Shown: positions 26,648 through 36,218, counted from the stretch's first letter. The stretch: 44,806 bases of DNA from Aquisalimonas lutea (GCF_030409225.1 NZ_JAUFPK010000001.1:1120191-1164996), one strand, 5' to 3'. A program made the numbers and translations. Notes: generated from the sequence alone by a model not told the origin.

Positions 26648-27499
26648 ATGCCTTCAGCGGAGGCCCGTACCGACGCGCGTGCGCAAGCCGGCGACGGAAG
26701 GAATGCGCCGATCGGCGTCTTCGACTCCGGGCTCGGGGGCCTGTCGGTACTGCGGGCCATCCGGACCCGGCTTCCGGCCGAGGATCTGCTCTACGCGGCG
26801 GATGCCGCCCGGGTCCCCTATGGTAGCCGCAGCGCCGGCGAGATCCGCGAACGGGCCCTGGTGCTGGCGGAATTCCTCGTCGGCCAGGGTGCCAAGGCCC
26901 TGGTGATTGCCTGCAACACCGCCACGGCGGTCGCCGCGGATGCGCTGCGGGAGCGCTTCCCGGTCCCCGTGGTCGCCATGGAGCCGGCCATCAAGCCTGC
27001 GGTGGCGAGCACGCGGACCGGCGTGGTCGGCGTGCTGGCGACGGAGGGCACCCTGAGCAGCGCCCGCTTCGCGGCGCTGCTGGAACAGTACGCGGGCAGC
27101 GTCCGGGTGGTGACGCAGCCCTGCCCGGGCCTGGTGGCGGCCGTGGAAGCGGGGGAGACGGACGGGGCCCGGATCCGTGGCCTGCTGGAGGAGTACCTGC
27201 AACCGCTGGAGGCTGCCGGGGCGGATACCGTCATCCTGGGGTGTACCCACTATCCGTTCCTCGTGCCCGCCCTGCGCAGCATGCTCGGCCCGGAGGTCAT
27301 CCTGGTGGAAACGGGCGCCGCGGTCGCACGCCAGCTGGAACGCCGGCTGGCCGGGCACGGCCTGCTCCGCGACCCCGATGGCCATGCCGGCAGCGAGTGC
27401 TTCTGGACCACCGGCGATGCGGCGGTCGGCGGGCCCGTGCTCGCGCGCCTGTGGGGCGGCGAGCCGCGGCTTTGCGCCATTCCGGAGCCGGGTGCCTGA
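26648..27499 (+). CDS. murI: Glutamate racemase
   Basis: A 283-residue Mur[18 protein letters not shown] opens the core, the first catalytic Cys is in [12 protein letters not shown] and the second in [12 protein letters not shown]. It makes D-glutamate for peptidoglycan. The first about 20 residues ([16 protein letters not shown]) are extra and poorly conserved. An in-frame GTG at 26639 is an alternative start. The gene follows the sirtuin closely and is convergent with the beta-keto acid cleavage enzyme gene. Confidence 0.95.
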   Translation: MPSAEARTDARAQAGDGRNAPIGVFDSGLGGLSVLRAIRTRLPAEDLLYAADAARVPYGSRSAGEIRERALVLAEFLVGQGAKALVIACNTATAVAADALRERFPVPVVAMEPAIKPAVASTRTGVVGVLATEGTLSSARFAALLEQYAGSVRVVTQPCPGLVAAVEAGETDGARIRGLLEEYLQPLEAAGADTVILGCTHYPFLVPALRSMLGPEVILVETGAAVARQLERRLAGHGLLRDPDGHAGSECFWTTGDAAVGGPVLARLWGGEPRLCAIPEPGA

Positions 27500-27553
27500 T
27501 CAGGGCCCACGCCCGCCGCGGTCGCCACTAATGCGCACTTCCGGGACAGGACA

Positions 27554-28372
27554 TCAGCCCTTCAGCAACGATCGCGCCGCGTCGGCGTCCGCCACGGGCC
27601 GCCCCAGCGCGTCGGCCAGCTCCCGCATCTGGCGCACCAGCGCTGCATTGTCCGGGGCCGTATCGCCGGTGCGCAGCGCCAGGTTATTCTCGAAACCCAC
27701 CCGCACATGGCCGCCGAGCGCGGCGGCCGCACTGCAGCAGGCGTGCTCCCGGGGGCCGAAGGCGCACGCCGCCCAGGGCATGTCATCGTTCCGGGCGGAG
27801 AGCAGCGGCAGCAGGTCCTGCGGCGCCGCCTGCTGCTCCGTGGCATACCGGCCCAGCACCAGCAGCAGGCTGTAGCCGCGCTCGGGGAGAACGCCGCGGT
27901 CGCGCAGCTCGTGGTAGCACTCGAGGTCCTCCAGCGTATAGAGGATGAGCTGCGGCAGGATCGGTTCCCCGGCGAGCCAGGCGAAGAATGCACCGGCCTC
28001 TTCCTCGGCCGACGGGTCGGGGACGATCTCGCGCAGTGCCAGCGACACTGCTTCCGGGCGCAGCTCGCGCACCAGGGCCATCTGCTCGGCGCTGGTGTAC
28101 TGGCCCACCGCCTCGGTGGTCACCTGGATGATCAGGCGGTCGCCCACGGCGTCGCGCACGGCGTCGATGGCGGTCCGGTAGGCCTCCGCGTCCAGCGTGT
28201 GCCGCTCCTGCCGGTCGCGTACGTGGAGGTGAAGCATGGCCGCCCCGGCCTCCAGGCACGCCGTGGCCGTCGCCGCCAGCTCCTGCGGCGTGATCGGCAG
28301 GGCCGGATGGTCTGCGCGGGTCCGGCGGGCGCCGTTGGGGGCGACGGTAATGACCAGCGGCTCCGCGGTCAC
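27554..28372 (-). CDS. Beta-keto acid cleavage enzyme (BKACE, DUF849)
   Basis: A 272-residue TIM-barrel enzyme. It starts VITVAPNGARRTRADHPALPI, has the zinc-binding AAMLHLHVRDRQ (HxH), the acid LIIQVTTEA, and the end pattern HVRVGFENNLALRTG. BKACE enzymes condense a beta-keto acid with acetyl-CoA, giving acetoacetate and a new acyl-CoA. Substrates vary by family, and this one is not assigned. The GTG start at 28372 overlaps the aminotransferase stop (GTGA), so the pair is coupled. An aminotransferase that could produce a beta-keto acid or semialdehyde fits this partner. Confidence 0.9.
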   Translation of the reverse strand: MTAEPLVITVAPNGARRTRADHPALPITPQELAATATACLEAGAAMLHLHVRDRQERHTLDAEAYRTAIDAVRDAVGDRLIIQVTTEAVGQYTSAEQMALVRELRPEAVSLALREIVPDPSAEEEAGAFFAWLAGEPILPQLILYTLEDLECYHELRDRGVLPERGYSLLLVLGRYATEQQAAPQDLLPLLSARNDDMPWAACAFGPREHACCSAAAALGGHVRVGFENNLALRTGDTAPDNAALVRQMRELADALGRPVADADAARSLLKG

Positions 28373-29712
28373 GACGTCGCCTCCGTGGTGGCGGCCACGG
28401 CGGCATCGATGGCGTCGCCGAGACGCTCGGTAATGGCGTCCAGCTCCGGTTCGCCGACGATGAACGGCGGCGCCAGCAGGACATGATCGCCGCGGCGGCC
28501 GTCGATGGTGCCGCCCATGGGATAGCACATCAGCCCCCGCGCCATGGCCTCGTGCTTGACGGCGGCGTGCAGGCGCCGCTCCGGCTCGAACGGCCGCTTG
28601 GTCTCCCGCTCGGCGACGAGCTCCAGGCCCCGGAACAGGCCGCGCCCGCGAATGTCGCCGACATGCGGATGGTCGCCGAAACGCGCCGCGAGACGCCGCT
28701 CCAGCGCCTCGCCCATGGTGCGGACACGCCGCAGCAGATCGTCCTCGCGGATGACGCGCTGGACGGCCAGGGCGGCGGCGCACGCCACGGGGTGACCCAT
28801 GTAGGTATGGCCGTGCTGGAAAAAGCCCGAGCCCTCACGGATGGCCCGGTGGATGCGCTCGGAGACCAGGGTTGCGCCGATGGGCTGATAGCCCCCGCCG
28901 AGGCCCTTGGCGATGGTGATCATGTCCGGTGCGACGCCGTCCTGCTCGCAGGCGAACAGGGTGCCCGTGCGGCCCATGCCGCACATCACCTCGTCGAGGA
29001 CGAGCAGCACGCCGTGGTGGTCACAGATCTCGCGGATGCGCCGGAAGTAGCCCGGCGCCGGCGGCACGGCGCCGGCCGTTGCGCCCACCACCGGCTCGGC
29101 GACGAAGGCGAGCACCGTCTCCGGTCCCAGCTCCCGGATCTTCGCGTCCAGCTGATCGGCGGCCCGGCGGCCGTATTCCTCCAGCGTCTCGTCGTCGCGC
29201 TGCTCGCGGTAGGCATAGCACGGGTCGATGTGGTGCGTGGGCACCAGCAGTGGCTCGAACTGCGCGCGCCGCCACTGGTTACCCCCCGTGGCCAGAGCGC
29301 CCAGGGTGTTGCCGTGGTAGCTCTGGCGCCGCGCAATGAGGTGGCGCCGCTCCGGCCGGCCCGTCTCCACGGAATACTGCCGCGCCAGCTTGAGCGCGGC
29401 CTCCGTGGCCTCGGAGCCGCCGCTGACGAAGTACACCCATTCGATGCCTTCCGGTGCGTTGCCGGCAAGCTCCGTCGCCAGGGTTTCCATGGGCTCGTTG
29501 GTGAAGAACGCCGTGTGCGCGTAGGCGAGCTGCGCGGCCTGGGTGCGGATGGCCTCGATCACCGCCGGGTGGCCGTGGCCCAGGCAGGACACGGCGGCTC
29601 CCCCGGATGCGTCCAGGTAGCGCTTGCCGTCGGCATCGACGAGATAGGCACCGTCCCCGGCAACCGCCGTTGGCAGCCCGGCCCGGGTGTGGCGATGGAA
29701 TACGTGGGTCAT
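28369..29712 (-). CDS. Class III PLP-dependent aminotransferase
   Basis: A 447-residue aspartate-aminotransferase-fold enzyme of class III (omega-aminotransferase type). It has FVSGGSEATEAALKLA, YHGNTLGAL, the aspartate region LVLDEVMCGMGRTG, and the PLP lysine in MITIAKGLGGGYQPIGA. The start at 29712 overlaps the TRAP stop (ATGA), and its stop overlaps the BKACE start. Substrates are probably an omega- or beta-amino acid that enters through the TRAP system, producing the keto acid for the BKACE. The exact substrate cannot be read from sequence. Confidence 0.93.
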   Translation of the reverse strand: MTHVFHRHTRAGLPTAVAGDGAYLVDADGKRYLDASGGAAVSCLGHGHPAVIEAIRTQAAQLAYAHTAFFTNEPMETLATELAGNAPEGIEWVYFVSGGSEATEAALKLARQYSVETGRPERRHLIARRQSYHGNTLGALATGGNQWRRAQFEPLLVPTHHIDPCYAYREQRDDETLEEYGRRAADQLDAKIRELGPETVLAFVAEPVVGATAGAVPPAPGYFRRIREICDHHGVLLVLDEVMCGMGRTGTLFACEQDGVAPDMITIAKGLGGGYQPIGATLVSERIHRAIREGSGFFQHGHTYMGHPVACAAALAVQRVIREDDLLRRVRTMGEALERRLAARFGDHPHVGDIRGRGLFRGLELVAERETKRPFEPERRLHAAVKHEAMARGLMCYPMGGTIDGRRGDHVLLAPPFIVGEPELDAITERLGDAIDAAVAATTEATS

Positions 29713-32471
29713 GCCTTCTCTCGCTGCAGTCGGCGCCGCTGGACAAAGACGATACCGCCCAGCAGGGCCAGGGCGGGGATGAACATCCACTCCCGGGCGG
29801 GGCGATCGGCCGGGACCAGTACCTCGTCGATGGTCCAGCCGATCTCCAGGCCCAGCCGGTCCGCCTGGGATCCGTACTGCGCGTTGGTGATGCGCACCGT
29901 GTCACCGGCCACGTTGACGTACAGCCCGGCATTCGCGAGGCGGCTCATGCCGTCGTCCTGCTCGCCCATGGGCAGCATCACCACCTTGGAGACCTCGTTG
30001 CCGTCGATGTTCAGGCCCGAGGCCTGGATCCGCAGGTGACCGCCCGGGGGTGTCGCCTCCGCAATCTCCATGATACGCGTCGCCGGTTCCCTTTCGTACG
30101 GCGGATAGATCTGGTCCATCCAGAACCCGGGCCGGAAGAGGGTGAAGGCCACCAGCAACAGCAGCACCGTCTCGTGGATGCGGTTGCGGGCGAAGAACCA
30201 GCCCTGGGTGGCGGCGGCGAACACCAGCATGGCCACGGTGGAGATCGCGAACACCATGGCGAAGCTCCAGAGGCTGGTCACCCCGATGAGCAGGAGCTGC
30301 GTATTGAAGATGAACAGGAACGGCAGAGCCACCGTGCGCAGGGAGTAGAACGCCGCCTGCACGCCCGTGCGGATGGGGTCGCCGCGGGCGACGGCCGCCG
30401 CGGCGAAGGAGGCGAGCCCCACCGGGGGCGTGACGTCCGCCATGATGCCGAAGTAGAACACGAACAGGTGCACCGCGATCAGCGGTACCACCAGGCCGTG
30501 CTGGGAGCCGAGCTCGACGACCACCGGCGCCATGAGGGTGGCGACGATGATGTAGTTGGCCGTGGTGGGCAGCCCCAGGCCGAGGATCAGGCTGATGGCG
30601 GCGGTGAGGATCAGCATCAGCATCAGGTTGCCGCCGGAGAGGGTCTCCACCACCTCGGTCATGACCAGCCCGATGCCGGTCATGGCCACGGTGCCCACCA
30701 CGATGCCGGCTGCGGCCGTGGCGATACCGATGCCGATCATGTTGCGCGCGCCGGCGACCAGCCCCTCCAGGAGGTCGCTGCCGCCCTGGAGTACGGCCTG
30801 CCAGTAGGCCCCGGTGCGCCGGAAGAAGGCGGTAATGGGGCGCTGCGTGAGCAGGATGAAGATCAGGAACAGGCAGGCGTTGAACGCCGAGGCGCCGGGG
30901 GAGTAGCGCTCGACGATGAGGAACCAGATGAGCACCACGATGGGCAGCAGGAAGTGGAGCCCGACCTTGATGGTCGGGGCGGCTTCCGGAAGGGCGGTAA
31001 CCGGCTCGTCGGGATCGTCCAGCTCCAGCTCGGGGTAGTGGCAGCCGTACCACAGCAGCCCGACGTAGATCGCCACCAGGGCGACCATGAGAATCGGCGT
31101 CGCCGCCGGGCCGAAGACCTCCCGTGTCCAGCCGATGCCGTAGTACACCGCGCCGGCGAGGATGACCACCGAGCACAGCGTGATGCCGGTGGTGACCAGC
31201 GTCTGTAGCGCCGTCGACGGATTCGGCTTGGGCAGGCCGCGCATGTCCGCCTTCACCGCCTCCAGGTGGACGATGTAGAGCAGGGCGATGTAGGAGATCA
31301 CCGCCGGCAGGAGCGCGTGCTTGAGCACCTGCACGTAGGGGATGCCCACGTACTCCACCATGAGGAACGCAGCGGCGCCCATGACCGGCGGCATGATCTG
31401 GCCGTTCACGGAGCTCGCCACTTCCACTGCGCCGGCCTTCTCGCTGGAGAAGCCCACCCGCTTCATGAGCGGTACGGTGAACGTCCCCGTGGTGACCACG
31501 TTGGCGATGGACGACCCGGAGATCACCCCGGTCATGGCCGAGGCCACCACCGCCGCCTTGGCCGGGCCGCCGCGCAGGTGGCCCAGCAGCGCGAAGGCGA
31601 CCTTGATGAAATAGTTGCCGGCGCCGGCCTTGTCCAGCAGGGCGCCGAACAGGACGAACAGGAACACGAAGCTGGTGGACACCCCCAGCGCGATGCCGAA
31701 CACGCCCTCGGCCGTGAGCCAGTACTGCGACATGGCGCGGCCGAAGCTCGCGCCCCCGTGGGAGATCATGTCCGGCATGTACGGCCCGGCGAAGGTGTAG
31801 ACGATGAACACCACCGCGATGGTGACCAGCGCCGGGCCCAGCGTCCGCCGCACCGCTTCCAGCAGCAGGATGAGCCCTACCCCCGAGACCACCAGGTCCG
31901 CGGTGATGGGAGCGCCCGGCCGCTGGGCGAGCTCGCGGAAGAACATGTACAGATAGGCCGCCGAGAACGCCGCGGCGATGGCGAGCACCCAGTCCAGGAG
32001 CGGGATGCGGAAGCGCGGCGAGGGCAGCAGGGCGGCGCCTGCCGCGAGCAGGAGCGCGATGCCCGTGGCGATGAAGATGACGGCCGGACGCCCTTCCACG
32101 GTTCCCGTCGCCAGTGCCAGGGCGTAGAGGAAACTGGCGGCCGCGAGGACCACGTAGAGCCCGCCGGCGATGCGGAAGCCCCGGCCCGTGTGGAGAAGGC
32201 CCGGGAACGACAGGAACGCGAGGAACATGGCGAACGCCAGGTGGATCGAGCGCGCCTGGGTGTCGCTGACGATGGCAAAGCCCAGATCATACGGATACGG
32301 CGAGGCGATCCACAGCTGGAACAGGGACCAGGCCAGGGCCACGCAGAACAGCAGCCGGGTGCTCCAGGGACCCGGGTAGCGGCCGCCGGTCTCCCGTTCG
32401 AGCAGCTCCCGGGCGCGGTTGTCTTCCTGGTCGTCGCGGGTGGGCTCGTCGCTTCCCTTGGGCTCGCTCAT
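29709..32471 (-). CDS. TRAP transporter permease, fused 4TM/12TM (TAXI type)
   Basis: A 920-residue multi-pass membrane protein fusing the small (DctQ-like) and large (DctM-like) TRAP permease parts. The large part shows AVVASAMTGVISGSSIANVVTTGTFTVP-type segments and MADVTPPVGLASFAAAA. An extra C-terminal domain (residues about 800-920, with LNIDGNEVSKVVMLP) ends in a final helix and RR-rich tail. TRAP systems use a sodium gradient and a periplasmic binding protein. The TAXI binding protein is encoded just upstream. Its 3' end overlaps the aminotransferase gene, tying uptake to catabolism. Confidence 0.93.
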   Translation of the reverse strand: MSEPKGSDEPTRDDQEDNRARELLERETGGRYPGPWSTRLLFCVALAWSLFQLWIASPYPYDLGFAIVSDTQARSIHLAFAMFLAFLSFPGLLHTGRGFRIAGGLYVVLAAASFLYALALATGTVEGRPAVIFIATGIALLLAAGAALLPSPRFRIPLLDWVLAIAAAFSAAYLYMFFRELAQRPGAPITADLVVSGVGLILLLEAVRRTLGPALVTIAVVFIVYTFAGPYMPDMISHGGASFGRAMSQYWLTAEGVFGIALGVSTSFVFLFVLFGALLDKAGAGNYFIKVAFALLGHLRGGPAKAAVVASAMTGVISGSSIANVVTTGTFTVPLMKRVGFSSEKAGAVEVASSVNGQIMPPVMGAAAFLMVEYVGIPYVQVLKHALLPAVISYIALLYIVHLEAVKADMRGLPKPNPSTALQTLVTTGITLCSVVILAGAVYYGIGWTREVFGPAATPILMVALVAIYVGLLWYGCHYPELELDDPDEPVTALPEAAPTIKVGLHFLLPIVVLIWFLIVERYSPGASAFNACLFLIFILLTQRPITAFFRRTGAYWQAVLQGGSDLLEGLVAGARNMIGIGIATAAAGIVVGTVAMTGIGLVMTEVVETLSGGNLMLMLILTAAISLILGLGLPTTANYIIVATLMAPVVVELGSQHGLVVPLIAVHLFVFYFGIMADVTPPVGLASFAAAAVARGDPIRTGVQAAFYSLRTVALPFLFIFNTQLLLIGVTSLWSFAMVFAISTVAMLVFAAATQGWFFARNRIHETVLLLLVAFTLFRPGFWMDQIYPPYEREPATRIMEIAEATPPGGHLRIQASGLNIDGNEVSKVVMLPMGEQDDGMSRLANAGLYVNVAGDTVRITNAQYGSQADRLGLEIGWTIDEVLVPADRPAREWMFIPALALLGGIVFVQRRRLQREKA

Positions 32472-32692
32472 GCTGGGGAACTCTCATCGAGGCCGTGGGC
32501 TCACCCGGCATCAGCCCCCGTCGACGGCAGGCCCGCAGGGCAGGCCGTCGGGAGCCGCGCTGGAGAGGCGGCGGGCTGCAGGGTGAGCGGTTGCCCGGCG
32601 GGCCCGACCTCGCGCCGTCGGGTCCGCCGGATCCACAGGAGCAAACGGCAGCCGCGCGGTGATCCCGCCGGCTGCCGCAACCCGATCGGCCC
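32472..32692. promoter_or_regulatory. Intergenic region with attenuating hairpin in the TRAP operon
   Basis: A GC-rich 221-bp gap between the binding-protein and permease genes. At 32647-32676 the arms GGCAGCCG and CGGCTGCC form an 8-bp perfect stem with further pairing inside. With no T run after it, this is more like an RNA stabilising or attenuating hairpin than a terminator. Such hairpins often leave the upstream binding-protein mRNA in excess. Confidence 0.55.
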
Positions 32693-33664
32693 TCAGAGCA
32701 GGCCCGCCTCTTCGTAGTACCGCTTCGCCCCCTCGTGGAGAGGCGCGGACAGGCCGTCCTCGACCATCTGCTCCTTGTTCAGTGCGTCGAAGGCCGGGTG
32801 CAGGCCCTTGAAGGTTTCGAAGTTCTCGAACACCGCACTGACGACCTCGTAGACCACGTCGGCCTCCGTGTTGGTGCTGGAGACGAAGGTGGCGCCCACG
32901 CCCCAGGTATTGACGTCCTCGTCCTGCCCCGGATACATGCCGGCCGGAATGGTGGCGTGGAAGTAGTACGGCGTGTCCGCGACCAGCTCGTCGATGACCT
33001 CGTGCTCGACGGAGACGAGCTCGGCATCGCAGGTGGCGATGGGCTCCTGGATGGAGCCGGACGGATGGCCGACGGTGAAGAAGAAGGCGTCGATGCGGTC
33101 GTCGCACAGCGCCTGCGCCTGCTCACGCGACGGCAGTTCCGAGGCCAGGGCGAAGTCGTCGTGGCTCCAGCCCAGCTCGTCCAGCATCAGGTCCACCGTG
33201 GCCCGCTGGCCCGAGCCGGGATTGCCCACGTTCACCCGCTTGCCGCGCAGGTCCTCGATGCCCTCGATGCCGGAATCCGGCCGTACCACCAGGGTCAGCG
33301 GTTCCGGATGCAGCGAGAACACCGCGCGAAGCTCCTCGTGGGCGCCCTGGTCCTCGAACTGGCTGGTGCCGTGGTAGGAGTGGTACTGCCAGTCGGACTG
33401 CACCACGCCCATGTCGAGCTCGCCCTGGCGGATGGCGTTGAGGTTGAACACCGAGCCGCCGGTACTCTCCGCAGAGCAGCGGATGCCGTGCTCGTCGCGG
33501 TCCTGGTTCACCAGGCGGCAGATGGCGCCGCCCGCCGGGTAGTAGACGCCGGTGACGCCGCCGGTGCCGATGGTCACGAACTGTTGCTGCTGGGCCCCGG
33601 CCATGGTCGGGGCGGTGAGTGTGAGCGCGAGAAGAATGCTGCCGGTAACGGTCTGATATCGCAT
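32693..33664 (-). CDS. TAXI-family TRAP solute-binding protein
   Basis: A 323-residue periplasmic binding protein. Signal peptide is ILLALTLTAPTMAGA, then the family signature FVTIGTGGVTGVYYPAGGAICRLVN, and SVFNLNAIRQGELDMGVVQSD. The C-terminal YYEEAGLL is usual for TAXI proteins. It captures the substrate, often a carboxylate, for the adjacent fused permease. It is the first gene of the catabolic operon, 162 bp after the membrane-protein stop on the same strand. Confidence 0.94.
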   Translation of the reverse strand: MRYQTVTGSILLALTLTAPTMAGAQQQQFVTIGTGGVTGVYYPAGGAICRLVNQDRDEHGIRCSAESTGGSVFNLNAIRQGELDMGVVQSDWQYHSYHGTSQFEDQGAHEELRAVFSLHPEPLTLVVRPDSGIEGIEDLRGKRVNVGNPGSGQRATVDLMLDELGWSHDDFALASELPSREQAQALCDDRIDAFFFTVGHPSGSIQEPIATCDAELVSVEHEVIDELVADTPYYFHATIPAGMYPGQDEDVNTWGVGATFVSSTNTEADVVYEVVSAVFENFETFKGLHPAFDALNKEQMVEDGLSAPLHEGAKRYYEEAGLL

Positions 33665-33826
33665 GTCCTTGTCCTTTTTATTTCACCATGGTCATTTCAC
33701 CTTAGGCCCTTGCGGGCCCGGTATACAACAAATAGCGCATGGTGACCGGATTGACAATGCGAGGGGCATGGCGAGCGGCGCCGGGCCGGCGGGCCGAACC
33801 AGGCGCCGGGATCTGCTCCCGCGGCA

Positions 33827-34318
33827 CTACGGCTCCGTCGGTGCCGGCTTCTCATCCTGGGTCGGCTCTTCCGCCCGGCGTGTGAGCATCTGGAAGAGCC
33901 CGATGGCGACCAGGGCGAATACGGTGGTTGCCATCAGCAGCGTGGGATACAGGATTTCGGCGAACTGATCGCCCGTGGCCACCTTGAAGATCATTACCAG
34001 GGACTCGAGGCTGATCGCGATCAGGATGATGGTCATGAACTTCGTCAACGACGCCCGCACCTCCCTGGTCGAGCGCAGATCGTGGCCACGGATGATCTCT
34101 TCCTCGACGATGAACTTGCCCAGGTCCAGTACCGCCGCGCTGATCACGATCGCGCTGACGTGGTTCAGCAGGCCGTACACCTGGACTTCCCCGGCCATGA
34201 CATCGCGCGCGCCCTCGGTCAAGGCGGTGGAGATGAGGGCGAACGAAAGCAGGAACAGGGACACGGCGATGAGGCTGAAAAGCCCGACCGTCAGGAATCG
34301 TACGGCTTTGTTGTACAT
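33827..34318 (-). CDS. Small multi-pass membrane protein, unknown
   Basis: A 163-residue protein with four hydrophobic segments (FLTVGLFSLIAVSLFLLSFALI, VSAIVISAAVLDLGKFI, FMTIILIAISLESLVMIF, LLMATTVFALVAIGLFQML) and a Pro/Glu-rich tail. The conserved-looking EEEIIRGHDLRSTREVR loop is charged. I start at MYNKAVRF (34318) with GGGAGG upstream. It precedes the TAXI gene on the same strand and could be co-regulated, but no link to TRAP transport is shown. The family is not recognised. Confidence 0.75.
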   Translation of the reverse strand: MYNKAVRFLTVGLFSLIAVSLFLLSFALISTALTEGARDVMAGEVQVYGLLNHVSAIVISAAVLDLGKFIVEEEIIRGHDLRSTREVRASLTKFMTIILIAISLESLVMIFKVATGDQFAEILYPTLLMATTVFALVAIGLFQMLTRRAEEPTQDEKPAPTEP

Positions 34319-34554
34319 GCAGGCGCGCCTCCCGCCGGCCCGGTGAGCCCGTGTTGTCCACAAGTACGCCGCCGGACGGCCGGAAGTTCCGTCCATGCGG
34401 TGGTGCCTGCGGTGTCGGGGAAGGCGTCAGGGGCGTGTCGCGCGCCCGGTCGGTGGCGCGGCTTCGGGAGCGTGCGCAACAGGGCGCGCGGAAACGCGCG
34501 GGGATGGTTCAGTGCTTCCGCGACCGGTGATTCCGGTAAAGACCCTGATTTGAT

Positions 34555-34599
34555 TGGTGGGCCGTGTAGGATTCGAACCTACGACCAACTGATTAAAAG
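34555..34599 (-). other. 3' fragment of tRNA-Lys(UUU): attachment site of the mobile element
   Basis: The minus strand reads CTTTTAA, then TCAGT, then a full T arm (GTAGGTTCGAATCCTAC), ACGGCCC, A and CCA: the anticodon-loop to 3' end of tRNA-Lys. The 5' half is missing, since the sequence to the right (CACGC before the loop) cannot pair with TCAGT and the D arm is absent. Tyrosine integrases that target tRNA genes leave exactly such a 3' remnant, with the integrase nearby at 34899. The intact tRNA should lie at the element's other end, to the right of the window. Confidence 0.85.
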
Positions 34600-34898
34600 G
34601 CGTGCCAAGTCAGCAACACGGCCTATGACTTTCTCGCCGTTGAATGTTTCAAGTCATTGAGTTATTTGACCCTATTAGACGCAGGCCATATGATTATCTG
34701 AGCCAGTGAGACGCAGTTAGATGCCATATCTCCTTATTAGGGTCCTGACTTCGTCCCTGGCCTGAGTGTGTGGCAAGCGGGGGTTGAGCGCGGCGTTTTG
34801 GTATGGTATACCGCTATTGATACGGTATAACATCCGCACCCGTAGCTGCAGGTCACCGTGATGACCCCCCGGGGGTAGACCGACAGCGAGGTGGCAAA
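34600..34898. other. Left end of the element: integrase leader
   Basis: A 299-bp AT-rich stretch between the tRNA-Lys fragment and the integrase start. It contains the inverted repeat at 34807-34829, one copy of a 14-bp sequence (34738-34751) found inverted at 43729-43742, and the integrase ribosome site GAGGTG. Arm-type integrase sites are expected here but not obvious. Confidence 0.5.
34807..34829. promoter_or_regulatory. Inverted repeat in the integrase promoter
   Basis: TATACCG and CGGTATA form a perfect 7-bp inverted repeat with a 9-bp spacer, in an AT-rich patch 70 bp before the integrase start. It could be an operator for the element's regulator or the excisionase-like protein. Confidence 0.5.
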
Positions 34899-36218
34899 AT
34901 GTCTACAAAACGAAACATTATAACGTTTCATAAAAAGAGCGTGGCCCGCATACCCGCGCCCGACCCGTCGGGGCGCCAGACGCGGTGGTGGGACAGCAAG
35001 GTGAAGGGCTTCGGCATCGTGGCCAGCGGCGCGACGAAGGCGAAGTCGTACATCGTGCAGGGCGACGTACGCGGGCAGAACCGCAATCGCCGGATCACGC
35101 TGGGGCCGGTCGACGCGTTCGAGGTCGATGAAGCGCGCGAGAAGGCCCGGGCGCTGCTTACCAAGATGCGCCGGGGCGAGGACCCGGTGGAGGAGGAGCG
35201 GCTGCGCAAGGCCGCCGACATCACGCTGAGCGAGGTACTGGAGCACTACCTGCGGCACAACCGCCGCCTTGGCCAGCGCACGCGCGGCGAGTACCGCAGG
35301 CTCGTGGAGACGCACTTCAGCGCCTGGCTCAACAAGCCCGCGCGTGAGATCAGCCGGGACGACGTGTTGAAGCGCCATGCGCAGATTGCGGAAGGTATAA
35401 AAGCACGCGCGCGCACGCGTGAGGCCACGGGCGGCACCACGGCGAACTACGCCGTGCGGGTACTGCGCACATTATTCAATTGGGCGCTCAGCCAGGAGCT
35501 AGGCAACCTGCAGACCAACCCGGCGAAGCTGCACGCCAAGGCGTGGTACCCGGCGCGGCGGCGGCAGCGGGTGCTGTCGGCGGATGAGCTGCCCGGCTTC
35601 TGGCGCGCCGTGCGCGATCTGCCCAGCCCGGTGCATGCGGCGTATCTGGAACTCGTCTTGTTCACCGGCCTGCGCGCCAGCGAGGCGGCGACGCTGACCT
35701 GGCAGCAGGTCAACTACACGAACAAGCCGCGCGGGCACTTGCCCGCGTACAGCCTGTACCTGCCCGAGAGCGGTACCAAGGCGCACCGCGCGCTCACGCT
35801 GCCGCTGTCGGATCATCTGGTGGATCTCTTCGTGCGGCTGCGGGCGCTGGGGCTTGAGGAGGACTGGTGCTTTGCGAGCCCCACGAGCAAGAAGGGCTAC
35901 CTGCAGGAGCCCCGGAATAGCCTGATCGCTGCTTGCAGGGCGGCGGGCATCACAGAGCACGTACGCCCCCACGACCTGCGCCGGACGTACTGCACGGTCG
36001 CCGAGTCGAGCGACATACCCCACTACGCCCTCAAGGCGCTGATGAACCACGCCCTCACCGACGTGACCGGCCAGCACTACCTGGTCATGGACGTGGAGCG
36101 GCTGCGCGCGCCCATGCAGCGGGTGACGGACCGGATGAAGGCGCTGTGCCAGGTGCCCGAGCCCGAGGCCGAGAACGTGACGCCGCTGAGTAAGGAGAAG
36201 GAGGTGGGGCATGTCTGA
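34899..36218 (+). CDS. Tyrosine-type site-specific integrase
   Basis: A 439-residue integrase of P4-type layout. Residues 10-100 are an arm-type DNA-binding domain (RWWDSKVKGFGIVASG, ITLGPVDAFEVDEARE). Residues 105-200 are the core-binding SAM-like domain. The catalytic part has Arg in LFTGLRASEAATL, HxxR in RPHDLRRTYC, a second His in LMNHALTD and the nucleophilic Tyr in GQHYLVMD. It lies next to a tRNA-Lys 3' fragment, its probable target. The start at 34899 has GAGGTG upstream. The stop overlaps the next gene by eight bases. Confidence 0.95.
   Translation: MSTKRNIITFHKKSVARIPAPDPSGRQTRWWDSKVKGFGIVASGATKAKSYIVQGDVRGQNRNRRITLGPVDAFEVDEAREKARALLTKMRRGEDPVEEERLRKAADITLSEVLEHYLRHNRRLGQRTRGEYRRLVETHFSAWLNKPAREISRDDVLKRHAQIAEGIKARARTREATGGTTANYAVRVLRTLFNWALSQELGNLQTNPAKLHAKAWYPARRRQRVLSADELPGFWRAVRDLPSPVHAAYLELVLFTGLRASEAATLTWQQVNYTNKPRGHLPAYSLYLPESGTKAHRALTLPLSDHLVDLFVRLRALGLEEDWCFASPTSKKGYLQEPRNSLIAACRAAGITEHVRPHDLRRTYCTVAESSDIPHYALKALMNHALTDVTGQHYLVMDVERLRAPMQRVTDRMKALCQVPEPEAENVTPLSKEKEVGHV

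Noticed and set aside
29607-32717. Long plus-strand frames (over 480 residues) opposite the TRAP permease
   Set aside because: The high-GC third codon position opens the opposite frame. The minus strand encodes the clear TRAP permease with membrane segments.
34555-34625. Complete tRNA-Lys at the left end of the element
   Set aside because: The D arm and 5' anticodon stem do not form and the length would be about 70 nt; only the 3' half matches, so it is called an attachment fragment.
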